From positions 1-64,000 of the forward strand of contig NZ_BOOR01000065.1 in assembly GCF_016863335.1 (NCBI RefSeq): a DNA stretch of 64,000 bases, read 5' to 3'. The stretch is from Planotetraspora thailandica (GTDB lineage Bacteria > Actinomycetota > Actinomycetes > Streptosporangiales > Streptosporangiaceae). Made by a program: the position numbers and the translations under genes. Shown here one piece after another: positions 49,821-58,579 of the stretch. The number at the start of each line of letters is the position of its first letter. Within the stretch, counting starts at the first letter, position 1. The notes below the pieces were generated by a model. The model searched no databases. It was given only the letters and a program-made list of their open reading frames with translations, and had not been told where the DNA came from.

Positions 49821-51251
49821 ATGCGCGCCCATTCAGTCTTGATCGCCTCCAACCGAGGACCAGTGGCATTCACGCTGTCCGACAACGGGGCGCCGACGAT
49901 GCGCAGAGGCGGCGGCGGCCTGGTCTCCGGCCTTTCCGACGTGGCCAGGGAAACGGAATTCCTGTGGGTCTGCGCCGCCCTCTCCGACGGCGACCGCGGA
50001 ATCGTACGGCAGGCCCCGGGAGGGCGGATCGACGAGGCAGGCTATGACACCGGACCGGTGCGAATGCTCGACATCCCGCCGGCGGTCTTCCACCGGGCCT
50101 ACAACGCGGTGGCCAACTCGACCCTGTGGTTCGTCAACCATCTCCTGTACAACACGCCGGTCAGCCCGCAGTTCGACACGCGGTTCCGCAGGGAGTGGGA
50201 GTCCTACCGCGAATACAACGGCGCGTTCGCGCTCGCGCTGGCGGAGGACGCGGCGCACGGCGCCCGGGTGATGGTGCAGGACTACCACCTCACGCTGACG
50301 CCCGCCCTGCTGCGGGTCGAGCGGCCCGACCTGCGCATCGCGCATTTCTCCCACACGCCGTGGGCGCCGCCGGAGTATTTCTCGCTGCTTCCCGGCGACG
50401 TGGCGGCTGAGGTGCTGTCCGGCGTCCTCGGCGCCGACCACGCCGGTTTCCTCACCTCGCGGTGGGCCGGCGCCTTCATGGACTGCTGCGAGGCCTTCCT
50501 CGGCGCCCGGGTCGACCGTACGGAGCGAACCGTCACCTACGAGGGCAGGACCACCCGGATCGGGGTCCACAGCCTGGGCGTCGACGGCGAGGCGCTGCGG
50601 GCCCGGGCGGCCGAGCCCGACGTCGAGTCGCACATGGCGGCCATCCGCGAGCTCGCCGGCGACCGCAAGCTGATCGTCCGCATCGACAGGACCGAGCTGT
50701 CCAAGAACATCGTGCGCGGCCTGGCCGCATACCGGGAGTTCCTGAGCAGGCATCCGGAGTGGCACGGCAAGGTCGTCCATCTGGCGTTCGCCTATCCCTC
50801 CCGGCACGACCTGCCCGAATACCGGGAGTACACCGCCGCGGTGCAACGGTGCGCCAAGGAGATCGAGGACGAGTTCGCCACGGAGGACTGGGATCCGCTG
50901 ATCCTCAACGTGCACGACGACTATCCCCGGTCGCTCGCCGCCTACCGGCTGGCCGACGTGCTGCTGGTCAATCCGATCCGCGACGGCATGAACCTGGTCG
51001 CCAAGGAGGGTCCGATCCTGTCCCCGCGGTGCGCCTTGGTGCTCTCGCGGGAGGCGGGCGCGGCGGCCGAGCTCGGGCCCGACTCGCTGCTGGTCAATCC
51101 GTTCGACGTCTCCGCCACGGCCGCGGCGCTCCACGAGGCGCTGGTCCTGCCCGAGGACGAACGGGTCAAGCGGTGCGCCCGGCTGAGGGAGGCGGCGACC
51201 GCCCTGCCGCCGCGCCGCTGGTTCGAAGACCAATTGACCGCTCTCCTCTGA
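49821..51251 (+). CDS. otsA: trehalose-6-phosphate synthase
   Basis: 476 residues, GT20 glycosyltransferase: joins UDP-glucose (or GDP-glucose) and glucose-6-phosphate. Conserved features include ASNRGPVAF at the start, GGGGLVSGL, VQDYHLTLTPALL, HFSHTPWAPPEYF, RTELSKNIVRGL, and NPIRDGMNLVAKE with SREAGAAAELG. otsB follows 1.2 kb later with an MFS gene between. Confidence 0.93.
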   Translation: MRAHSVLIASNRGPVAFTLSDNGAPTMRRGGGGLVSGLSDVARETEFLWVCAALSDGDRGIVRQAPGGRIDEAGYDTGPVRMLDIPPAVFHRAYNAVANSTLWFVNHLLYNTPVSPQFDTRFRREWESYREYNGAFALALAEDAAHGARVMVQDYHLTLTPALLRVERPDLRIAHFSHTPWAPPEYFSLLPGDVAAEVLSGVLGADHAGFLTSRWAGAFMDCCEAFLGARVDRTERTVTYEGRTTRIGVHSLGVDGEALRARAAEPDVESHMAAIRELAGDRKLIVRIDRTELSKNIVRGLAAYREFLSRHPEWHGKVVHLAFAYPSRHDLPEYREYTAAVQRCAKEIEDEFATEDWDPLILNVHDDYPRSLAAYRLADVLLVNPIRDGMNLVAKEGPILSPRCALVLSREAGAAAELGPDSLLVNPFDVSATAAALHEALVLPEDERVKRCARLREAATALPPRRWFEDQLTALL

Positions 51252-51307
51252 TAAAGGCAAAAATGCTAACCTTTACCTAGATTTGAACCGAAAATTCGGG
51301 GGATTGC

Positions 51308-52489
51308 GTGGGCACTGCCACGTCCGTTCCAACATTGCGTCTCACTCGCGATCGTCCCACCTGGTTCATCTATCTGCTGCTCTGCACTTTCGCGACATCT
51401 TTGTATGGCCTGTCGGCCGCGCTTCCCACGATCCGGGCGGAACTCGGCGTCTCCCAGGCCGTCGGCGGGCTCCACGGCACGGGGATGGCGATCGGCGGCG
51501 TCGCCGCAGGGCTGGCACTGCCCCTGCTCACCGCCCGTTTCGGCCGGAGGGCCACCGTCTGGGCCGGCCTCGTGGGCATGAACGCGGGCCTGCTCGTCAT
51601 CGTGGTCCTCGGCCACTCCCTGCCGTACACCCTGCTCGGATACACGCTGGCCGGCGGTGCGGGCTCGGTCGCGCTCTACGTCTCGATGGCGGCACTCAGC
51701 GACCATCAGGGACCGGCCGGGCCGGCCGCTCTCAGTGAGGCCAACGCCGTGGGCGTGACGGCGGGCATCGCGGTGTCCTACCTGTTCAGCGTGGTCGCCG
51801 GCTCCACGCTGGGATGGCGGGCGGCGCTGCTCGTCCCGCTCGCGGCCACGACGCTGCTCTTCGCGACCATGGGCCGTGTGCGGGTCCCCGCCGTGCCGGT
51901 GGTCACCCACGCCGCGCCGGTCGAGGCGCCCAGAGTCCCGTACGGCTGGCGCTTCCACGTGTCCGGCGCGGTGATCATGTGCACGGTGGGCCTGGAGTTC
52001 ACCTTCAACCTCTGGGCGGCCGAACTGTTGGCCCAGCGCACCGGGCTCACTGCCGCCGCCGCCGCGACCGGGCTGACGGCGATGCTGACCGGCATGGCGG
52101 TGGGACGCTTCTGCGGCACTCCGCTGGCTCTGCGCATCAAGCCGGCCCCGCTGTTCCTCGGGGCGCTCGCGGTGACGCTCGCCGGATGGGCGCTTTTCTG
52201 GACGGGCACGTCGGAGCTCGCGGGCTACGCCGGGCTCGCGGTCAGCGGGCTGGGCATGTCGCTGCAGTTCCCGCTCGCGCTGACACAGATCATCGACGCA
52301 TCCGGGCAACGACCCGACCAGGCGTCGGGCACCGCCTCCATCTGGGCGTCGGTCGGCTCGGGCGGCGGGCCGTTCGTCCTCGGCGCGCTCGGCGACGGAT
52401 TCGGCACCCACACGGCGTTCCTGCTCGCGCCCGCCCTGATCGGGCTGGCGGTCGTGGGCATCCTCAGCTCTCGCCCAGCCTCCGCCTGA
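51308..52489 (+). CDS. MFS transporter
   Basis: 393 residues from GTG 51308 with GGGGGAT upstream. About twelve helices; motif A-like LLTARFGRRATVWAGL. The last 26 bp overlap the convergent otsB gene. It sits between otsA and otsB, but there is no proof of a trehalose role. Substrate unknown. Confidence 0.88.
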   Translation: MGTATSVPTLRLTRDRPTWFIYLLLCTFATSLYGLSAALPTIRAELGVSQAVGGLHGTGMAIGGVAAGLALPLLTARFGRRATVWAGLVGMNAGLLVIVVLGHSLPYTLLGYTLAGGAGSVALYVSMAALSDHQGPAGPAALSEANAVGVTAGIAVSYLFSVVAGSTLGWRAALLVPLAATTLLFATMGRVRVPAVPVVTHAAPVEAPRVPYGWRFHVSGAVIMCTVGLEFTFNLWAAELLAQRTGLTAAAAATGLTAMLTGMAVGRFCGTPLALRIKPAPLFLGALAVTLAGWALFWTGTSELAGYAGLAVSGLGMSLQFPLALTQIIDASGQRPDQASGTASIWASVGSGGGPFVLGALGDGFGTHTAFLLAPALIGLAVVGILSSRPASA

Positions 52490-53285
52490 TCTCCTCCGCG
52501 ATCTCCCGCAGGAGCTCCACCACACCGGAGGGGCCGTCGACCACGATGTCGGCCCGCTCGGCCAGCTCACTCACCTCCGGCGAGCGGCTGCACACCCGCA
52601 CGCCCGGCACGGGAGCGGCCACGACCGCCTCGAACGCGGCCAGATCGCCCAGGTCGTCTCCGACGAACATCACCGACCGGGCTCGCCGCTCGGCCAGGAA
52701 ACGCGAGAGGGCACGGCCCTTGTCCATGCCTGCGGGCCGCAACTCCAGGACGAGCCGGCCGGGCTCCACGACCAGCCCCGCCTCCGCGGCGAGTCCGGCG
52801 ACCGGGGCGCTCAGCGCCGTCAAGGCCGCCTCCGGATCAGGGCTTCGGCGCGTGTGCACGGCCACGGCCTGCCCTTTGTCCTCGATCAGCACGCCGTCCA
52901 GGCCGAGGCTCCGGACGAGCTCGGGCAGCCGGGTGCGCACCCGGTCGAGCCCCGGCGTGGGGGGCGGCGCGGTGATCCGGCCCGCCTCCCATCGCTCCCT
53001 GCCGTAGTGGCCGAGGATCACCAGGCCGGGCACGTCCGCGAGCGAGGCTCCTCCCTCCGCCGTCCCGAGGGCGAGAGCCGTACCAGGTGGCCGGCCCGTC
53101 ACGATGACCACGGCGCCCACCAGTTTCGCCAGCCCCGCGAGCACCTCCGGCGCCTCCGGATGGACTCGCGCGGCGGCCGGGTCGGCCACGATGGGCGCGA
53201 TCGTGCCGTCGTAGTCGAGCCCGATCACCGCCCCGGACGGGTCGGACAGGAGGGCATCGAGCCCGGGATGCGTGGGAAGCGTCAT
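52464..53285 (-). CDS. otsB: trehalose-6-phosphate phosphatase
   Basis: 273 residues, HAD-superfamily: nucleophile D24 and general acid D26 in GLDYDGTIAP, motif II IVTGRP, cap with LGHYGRERWEAG, Lys in GMDKGRAL, and motif IV FVGDDLGDLAAF. Removes the phosphate to release trehalose, an osmo-/stress protectant. Opposite strand to otsA. Confidence 0.93.
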   Translation of the reverse strand: MTLPTHPGLDALLSDPSGAVIGLDYDGTIAPIVADPAAARVHPEAPEVLAGLAKLVGAVVIVTGRPPGTALALGTAEGGASLADVPGLVILGHYGRERWEAGRITAPPPTPGLDRVRTRLPELVRSLGLDGVLIEDKGQAVAVHTRRSPDPEAALTALSAPVAGLAAEAGLVVEPGRLVLELRPAGMDKGRALSRFLAERRARSVMFVGDDLGDLAAFEAVVAAPVPGVRVCSRSPEVSELAERADIVVDGPSGVVELLREIAEEIRRRLGES

Positions 53286-53292
53286 GGCGGCG

Positions 53293-53583
53293 TCACGGCC
53301 TCATTCCGAAACGACGGGCGGCCCGGTCACGGCGGCGCCCTGCTCTCATCCTGCGTAAACGCTTGACCAGCATGGGATCGTGCTCCAGGGCCTCCGGCCT
53401 GTCGATCAGCTCACCGAGAAGCTGGTAATAGCGGGTCGCGGAGATGCCGAAGGCCTCACGGATGGCCTGTTCCTTGGCTCCGGCGTAGCGCCACCACTGG
53501 CGTTCGAACGCGAGGATCTCGCGGTCTCGATCCGATATGGGCGGGACGGACAGCCCGTCGCCGTCGGCCGGTTCGGTTTCCAT
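53293..53583 (-). CDS. DUF3263 protein
   Basis: 96 residues from ATG 53583, chosen for the strong AGGAGGAGC ribosome site; the frame is open 30 codons upstream. SDRDREILAFERQWWRYAGAKEQAIREAFGISATRYYQLLGELIDRPEAL is the DUF3263 core, an actinobacterial helix-turn-helix-like domain. Basic tail LRRMRAGRRRDRAARR suggests nucleic-acid binding. Ends 7 bp before the otsB start on the same strand. Confidence 0.9.
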   Translation of the reverse strand: METEPADGDGLSVPPISDRDREILAFERQWWRYAGAKEQAIREAFGISATRYYQLLGELIDRPEALEHDPMLVKRLRRMRAGRRRDRAARRFGMRP

Positions 53584-53666
53584 CCGCTCCTCCTCGGTGG
53601 GCTCGCGGGGCCCGCCCTCATCGTAGTAGGCGATCCCGGGGTGTTCAGGCCCGATCGGCAGTCGTA

Positions 53667-54494
53667 ATGTCACGAGGTGTGACCTCTGTAATCACGCTTC
53701 TGACTGACTACGGGCTGGAGGACGGCTTCGTCGCCGCCTGCCACGGAGTGATCGTCGGGATAGCGCCGGAAGCGAGGATCATCGACGTCGGCCACCTCGT
53801 CCCCGCCGGGGACGTGCGGCGCGGCGCGGCCATCCTCGCCCAGACCATGCCGTATCTGCCGGCCGGGGTGCATCTCGCCTGCGTCGATCCGACCGCCTGC
53901 GGCGCCGGCCGCGCGGTCGCGGTGGAGGCGGGCGACCGGGTGTTCATCGGGCCGGACAACGGCGTCCTGTCGTGGGCCATCCAGGCCGCGGGAGGCGCCG
54001 ACTCCGCCTATGAGATCGCCAACAAGGACCTGTTCCTGCAACCGGTCTCGCCGACCTTCTACGGGCGGGACGTCTTCGCGCCGGTGGCGGCGCACCTGTG
54101 CACCGGGGTGGCGACGGCCGACGTCGGGCCGCCGGTACCGGCCGACGGCCTCGTGATTCTGCCCGCGCCCATGTGCCGGCTGCGGGACGGCGCGGCCGAA
54201 GGGGAGGTGCTGTCGGTCGACAGGCACGGCAACGTCCAGCTGTCGATCACCGCCGCCGACGTGTCGACGCTCGGGGTGCGGGTCGGCGACATGCTGACGG
54301 TCTGGCTGGGCCGGCGCCAGGTCAATGTGCCCTTCAGGGACACGTTCACCGCCGTTCCGCCGGGCGACCTCGTCGCCTTCGCCGACTCGGCCGGTCTGGT
54401 GGCCGTGGCGATCAACTTCGGCGACGCCGCCGAACGGCTCGGCCTCCCGCCCGGAGCACACGTACGGCTCTCGCCTATCCGCCAGCAGGTGTGA
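53667..54494 (+). CDS. SAM hydroxide adenosyltransferase/halogenase-family protein (DUF62)
   Basis: 275 residues from ATG 53667; GTG 53679 is an alternative. Two-domain DUF62 fold: ITLLTDYGLEDGFVAACHGVI (D14), VDPTACGAGRAV (D74, R82), FIGPDNGVLSW and a C-terminal beta-barrel (VLSVDRHGNVQLSIT, GDLVAFADSAGLVAVAINFGDAAE). Members hydrolyse SAM to adenosine and methionine; chlorinases and fluorinases are relatives. The catalytic triad is Asp-Arg-His. Here PTFYGRD has Tyr132 where hydrolases read PTFHGRD, as in fluorinase PTFYSRE. Activity is therefore uncertain. Confidence 0.9.
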   Translation: MSRGVTSVITLLTDYGLEDGFVAACHGVIVGIAPEARIIDVGHLVPAGDVRRGAAILAQTMPYLPAGVHLACVDPTACGAGRAVAVEAGDRVFIGPDNGVLSWAIQAAGGADSAYEIANKDLFLQPVSPTFYGRDVFAPVAAHLCTGVATADVGPPVPADGLVILPAPMCRLRDGAAEGEVLSVDRHGNVQLSITAADVSTLGVRVGDMLTVWLGRRQVNVPFRDTFTAVPPGDLVAFADSAGLVAVAINFGDAAERLGLPPGAHVRLSPIRQQV

Positions 54495-54513
54495 CAGGGG
54501 CGAGAGCCGTACG
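54461..54513. terminator. hairpin spanning the DUF62 stop codon
   Basis: Perfect 15-bp inverted repeat (54461-54475 and 54499-54513, 23-nt loop). The left arm is inside the last codons of the DUF62 gene. It separates that gene from the convergent oligopeptide transporter operon. Confidence 0.7.
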
Positions 54514-54527
54514 AGAGATGGCTCCGC

Positions 54528-55544
54528 TTACTGGGCGTGCACCACGTCGTGCGCCTCCGCGAAGTGGCACGCGCTGAGGTGGTCGGTGCCAGGCCGGATC
54601 TGGAGGAGCGGTTCCTCCTTGGCGCAGATGTCCTGCGCCTTCCAGCAGCGGGTGCGGAAACGGCAGCCCGTGGGCGGGTTGGCCGGTGACGGCGGGTCGC
54701 CCTGCAGGATGATCCGCTCCCGGGACTCGCGTCCGTCCGGGTTGGGCACGGGCACCGCCGACAGCAGCGCCTGCGTGTACGGGTGCGACGGCTTCTCGTA
54801 GATCTCGTTGTCCTTGCCCAGCTCCACGATCTTGCCGAGGTACATGACCGCGACCCGGTCGGAGATGTGGCGCACGACCGATAGGTCGTGGGCAATGAAG
54901 ATGTACGCCAGGTTGAACTCTTTCTGGAGGCGGTCCAGCAGGTTCATGACCTGGGCCTGGATCGACACGTCGAGCGCGGAGACCGGCTCGTCGCAGATGA
55001 TGATCTCAGGCTGGAGGGCCAGACCACGGGCGATGCCGATGCGCTGCCGCTGGCCACCGGAGAACTGGTGGGGGTAGCGGTTGATGTGGTCGGGGTTGAG
55101 GCCAACCACCTCGAGCAGCTCCTGCACCCGCTGGCGGCGCCCGTCCTTGGGAACCACGTCCGAGTGGATCTCGAAGGGCTCGCCCACGATGTCGCCGACG
55201 GTCATCCGGGGGTTCAGCGAGGTGTACGGGTCCTGCATCACCATCTGGATGTTGCGGCGCATGCGCTTGAGCTCGGAGCCCCTGGCCTTGCCGATGTCCT
55301 TGCCGTCGATCGTGACCGAGCCGGAGGTGGGCCGCTCCAGCGCCATCAGCACCTTGGCGAGGGTCGACTTGCCGCAGCCGGACTCGCCGACCACACCCAG
55401 CGTCTCGCCCCTGCGCAGGTCGAAGGAGACCCCGTCGACCGCCTTGATCGCGCCGACCTGCCGCTTGAAGACGATGCCCTGCGTCAGAGGGAAGTGCTTG
55501 ACCAGGTCACGGACTTCGAGGATGGTCTCACCGTGAGCCGCCAT
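54528..55544 (-). CDS. oppF: oligopeptide ABC transporter ATP-binding protein OppF
   Basis: 338 residues from ATG 55544, preceded by GGGAGG and overlapping oppD by 17 bp. Walker [10 protein letters not shown], signature [15 protein letters not shown], Walker [15 protein letters not shown]-loop [11 protein letters not shown]. The C-terminal oligopeptide domain has [19 protein letters not shown], the Cys motif of Opp/Dpp ATPases. Together with OppD forms the ATPase dimer. Confidence 0.93.
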   Translation of the reverse strand: MAAHGETILEVRDLVKHFPLTQGIVFKRQVGAIKAVDGVSFDLRRGETLGVVGESGCGKSTLAKVLMALERPTSGSVTIDGKDIGKARGSELKRMRRNIQMVMQDPYTSLNPRMTVGDIVGEPFEIHSDVVPKDGRRQRVQELLEVVGLNPDHINRYPHQFSGGQRQRIGIARGLALQPEIIICDEPVSALDVSIQAQVMNLLDRLQKEFNLAYIFIAHDLSVVRHISDRVAVMYLGKIVELGKDNEIYEKPSHPYTQALLSAVPVPNPDGRESRERIILQGDPPSPANPPTGCRFRTRCWKAQDICAKEEPLLQIRPGTDHLSACHFAEAHDVVHAQ

Positions 55545-56574
55545 CGAAAACCTCCCTCCAGTAGTGGCAGGCGCTGCTGCGCGTGCCACTGATCGAGTAC
55601 AGCGGCGGAACCGCGGTGGCGCACTCGTCGCGCCGGTAGGGGCAGCGCGGGTGGAACGCGCAGCCGCTCGGCATCTCCAACAGGTTAGGGGGCATGCCCT
55701 TGATCGCGTAGAGCTCCTGGCCCTTGAGGTCGACCCGGGGGATCGACTCCAGCAGTCCCTTGGTGTAGGGATGCCCCGGGTTCCGGTAGAGATCGTGGAC
55801 GGGGGCGTTCTCGACGATGCGGCCGCCGTACATCACGGCGATCTTGTCGGCGACGTCCGCGACCACGCCGAGGTCGTGCGTGATCAGGATCAGGCCCATG
55901 TTGCTCTCCTGCCGAAGCTCGGCGAGCAGCTCCATGATCTGCGCCTGGACCGTCACGTCGAGGGCGGTCGTGGGCTCGTCCGCGATCAGCACCTCGGGGT
56001 CGAGCGCGATCGACATGGCGATCATGATGCGCTGGCGCATACCGCCGGAGAACTGGTGCGGATAGTCGTCGATCCGCTGCTTGGCGCCGGGGATGCGCAC
56101 CCGGTCCATGAGCTCGACGGCCTTCTTCCTGGCATCCCCCCGGGACATGCCCCGGTGCACGCGGAACATCTCGGCGATCTGCCAGCCCACGGTGAACACC
56201 GGGTTGAGCGCGGACAGCGCGTCCTGGAAGACCATCGCGATCCGCTGGCCCCTGATCTGGCTGCGGTCCTTGTCGGACAGCTTCAGCAGATCGGTGCCGT
56301 GGAAGCGGATCTCACCGGCGGGGATACGGGCCGGCGGCATGTCGAGGATGCCCATGATCGCCTGCGCGGTGACGGACTTGCCAGAGCCCGACTCGCCGAG
56401 CACCGCGAGGGTCTCACCGGCGTTGAGCGAGTACGAGACGCCGTTCACGGCATGCGCCACGCCCTGACGGGTGTGGAACTCGACGTGCAGGTTGTCCACG
56501 GCCAGCAGCGGCTCGTCGGCGGCGTGCGCCCCCCTGGCGGGAAGACCCTGCGTCTCGACGGATGGGTTTCTCAT
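55528..56574 (-). CDS. oppD: oligopeptide ABC transporter ATP-binding protein OppD
   Basis: 348 residues. Walker A GESGSGKS, signature [15 protein letters not shown], Walker [15 protein letters not shown]-loop [12 protein letters not shown]-terminal Cys motif [17 protein letters not shown], which binds an Fe-S cluster or metal in relatives. Starts 12 bp after oppC. Confidence 0.93.
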   Translation of the reverse strand: MRNPSVETQGLPARGAHAADEPLLAVDNLHVEFHTRQGVAHAVNGVSYSLNAGETLAVLGESGSGKSVTAQAIMGILDMPPARIPAGEIRFHGTDLLKLSDKDRSQIRGQRIAMVFQDALSALNPVFTVGWQIAEMFRVHRGMSRGDARKKAVELMDRVRIPGAKQRIDDYPHQFSGGMRQRIMIAMSIALDPEVLIADEPTTALDVTVQAQIMELLAELRQESNMGLILITHDLGVVADVADKIAVMYGGRIVENAPVHDLYRNPGHPYTKGLLESIPRVDLKGQELYAIKGMPPNLLEMPSGCAFHPRCPYRRDECATAVPPLYSISGTRSSACHYWREVFDGGSR

Positions 56575-56586
56575 GTTTCGCCCCTC

Positions 56587-57525
56587 CTATCGAAGCTTCG
56601 GGTCGAGCGCGTCACGGACAGCGTCACCGAGCATGACGAACGCCAGCACGGTGATGCTCAGCAAGAGCGCGGGGAACAGCAGCATCTCAGGCGCCGAGAG
56701 GAACCGGGCGCGCGCGTCGGCGATCATCAGTCCCCACGAGATCGTCGGTGCCTGAATGCCCACACCGAGGAACGACAGACCCGCCTCCGCCGAGATGAAC
56801 ACGCCCAGGTTGAGGGTCGAGGTCACGATCACGGGAGCGATGGCGTTCGGCAGGATGTGCCGCATCATGATCCGTCCGGAACCGGCGCCGAGCGCCCGTG
56901 CGGCCACCACGTAGTCCTGGTTCTTGGCGCTGATGACGGAGGCGCGCATGATGCGCAGCACCAGCGGCCACGCCAGCAGCGCCAGCGCCATGACCACCAC
57001 CCACACCCCCCATTTCTGAGAGTTGTCCCTGCCGACGACCGACAGGATCAGCAGCGCGCCCAGGATCGCCGGGATGGCGAAGAAGATCTCGGCCACCCGG
57101 GAGAGCAGGATGTCGACCCAGCGCCCGTAGAAGCCCGCGACCAGCCCGAGACCGCCGCCCACCACTCCGGTGATCACTGCGGTCAGGATGCCCACGAGGA
57201 TCGAGACCCGGGCGCCGTAGATCACGCGCGAGTAGGTGTCGCATCCTTGGTTGTCGGTGCCGAACCAGTGGGCCCCGGTGACGCCCTGACGGGCGTTCGC
57301 GAGATTGCACGTCGCCGGGTTGTATGCGTCCACATGCGAGAACAACGACGGGAAGAGCGCCATGAGGACCAGCAGGAAAACCAGCACCGCGCCGATGATG
57401 AACACCTTGTTGCGGCGCAGGTCGTACCACGCGTCCGACCACAAGCTCGCGGGCTTGCCGGGCTTGGCCGGCTGGGGTGCCTCGGCCGGCTGCGGAGGCG
57501 GCGCCACGGTCATCTCGTTACTCAT
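56587..57525 (-). CDS. oppC: oligopeptide ABC transporter permease OppC
   Basis: 312 residues. Hydrophobic helices at about 44-65 and five more from residue 105 on. OppC signature segments GTDNQGCDTYSRVIYGARVSI and the EAA-type coupling loop ALGAGSGRIMMRHILPNAIAPVIV. Pro/Ala-rich cytoplasmic N-terminus. Overlaps the end of oppB by 8 bp. Confidence 0.93.
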   Translation of the reverse strand: MSNEMTVAPPPQPAEAPQPAKPGKPASLWSDAWYDLRRNKVFIIGAVLVFLLVLMALFPSLFSHVDAYNPATCNLANARQGVTGAHWFGTDNQGCDTYSRVIYGARVSILVGILTAVITGVVGGGLGLVAGFYGRWVDILLSRVAEIFFAIPAILGALLILSVVGRDNSQKWGVWVVVMALALLAWPLVLRIMRASVISAKNQDYVVAARALGAGSGRIMMRHILPNAIAPVIVTSTLNLGVFISAEAGLSFLGVGIQAPTISWGLMIADARARFLSAPEMLLFPALLLSITVLAFVMLGDAVRDALDPKLR

Positions 57526-58459
57526 AGCGGATCCTGGGGTCGAGAACGGCGTACAGCATGTCGACGACGAGGTTGGCCAGGATGTAGACCAGGACCAGCA
57601 CCGTGACGATACCGACGACCACGGTGTTCTCCCGGAGATACACCGAATTAAACAGTTGCTGGCCGATGCCCGGTAGGTTGAAGATGGTCTCGGTGATCAC
57701 CGCTCCACCCATGAGCGAGCCCAGGTCGGCGCCGAGATAGGTGATGAGAGGGATCAGCGAGTTGCGCAGAGCGTGGCGGCCGAGCACGCGTCGTCGCGAC
57801 ATGCCCTTGGCGACGGCCGTGCGGATGTAGTCGGCACGGAGGACCTCCACGAGACTGGTCCGCGTCAGCCGGGTCAGATACGCGATCGACGTGCAGGCGA
57901 GCACGAAGCCGGGAAGCAGGTAACTTCTCAGACCCTCGGCGTTTCCGGCGACGGGGAAGATGTCCAGCCCCGTGTTGAGCTTCAGCTTCACTCCTAGCCA
58001 GAGCTGCAGGACGAAGCCCATGACCAGCGGGGGAATCGAGACCAGGAACAGCGTGAAGCCGAGAACCGCCTGGTCCTCCCACCTGCCCCGGCGCAGCGCG
58101 GCCAGCAGGCCGAGGCCGAGGCCGATGACCGCCTCCATGATCAGAGCGGTCATGGCGAGCTGGAAGGTCACCCCGAACTTGCCCTGGAAGATCTGGGTCA
58201 CGGGGACCCCGCGGTACGTGGTTCCAAAGTCGCCCGAGAAAACGCCGCGCACGTAGTACCAGTAGCGCAGGAGCAACGGGTCGTTGAGGTGGAACTGCTC
58301 ACGCAGGACCGCGACATAGGCCGGGTCAAGGCGGCGGTCCCCGCCGAGCGCGGCAATGGGGTCACCGGGCAAGGCGTACACGATGACGAAAATCAGAAAG
58401 GTGGTGCCTACCAGCACAGGGATCGCCTGAAGGAGGCGCCTGATGGCGTATCGGCCCAT
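57518..58459 (-). CDS. oppB: oligopeptide ABC transporter permease OppB
   Basis: 313 residues from ATG 58459 (GRYAIRRLLQAIPVLVGTTFLIF), the family-typical start. Six helices, EAA loop TAVAKGMSRRRVLGRHALRNSLIPLITY. Separated from oppA by a strong stem-loop. Confidence 0.93.
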   Translation of the reverse strand: MGRYAIRRLLQAIPVLVGTTFLIFVIVYALPGDPIAALGGDRRLDPAYVAVLREQFHLNDPLLLRYWYYVRGVFSGDFGTTYRGVPVTQIFQGKFGVTFQLAMTALIMEAVIGLGLGLLAALRRGRWEDQAVLGFTLFLVSIPPLVMGFVLQLWLGVKLKLNTGLDIFPVAGNAEGLRSYLLPGFVLACTSIAYLTRLTRTSLVEVLRADYIRTAVAKGMSRRRVLGRHALRNSLIPLITYLGADLGSLMGGAVITETIFNLPGIGQQLFNSVYLRENTVVVGIVTVLVLVYILANLVVDMLYAVLDPRIRYE

Positions 58460-58480
58460 TCGGTCTCCCGTAACGACGAT

Positions 58481-58512
58481 GGGGCAGCCCATCGCAACCA
58501 GTGGGCTGCCCC
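58481..58512. terminator. stem-loop between oppA and oppB
   Basis: Perfect 11-bp stem (58481-58491 and 58502-58512) with a 10-nt loop, downstream of the oppA stop and before oppB. Probably a partial terminator or mRNA-end stabiliser giving excess binding protein over permease. Confidence 0.75.
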
Positions 58513-58579
58513 AAGGGTGATCGTCGAGTTCGCGACCGGCTTCAGGGGTGGTGAAAGCCGGTCACGAGTGTCCTCGTCG

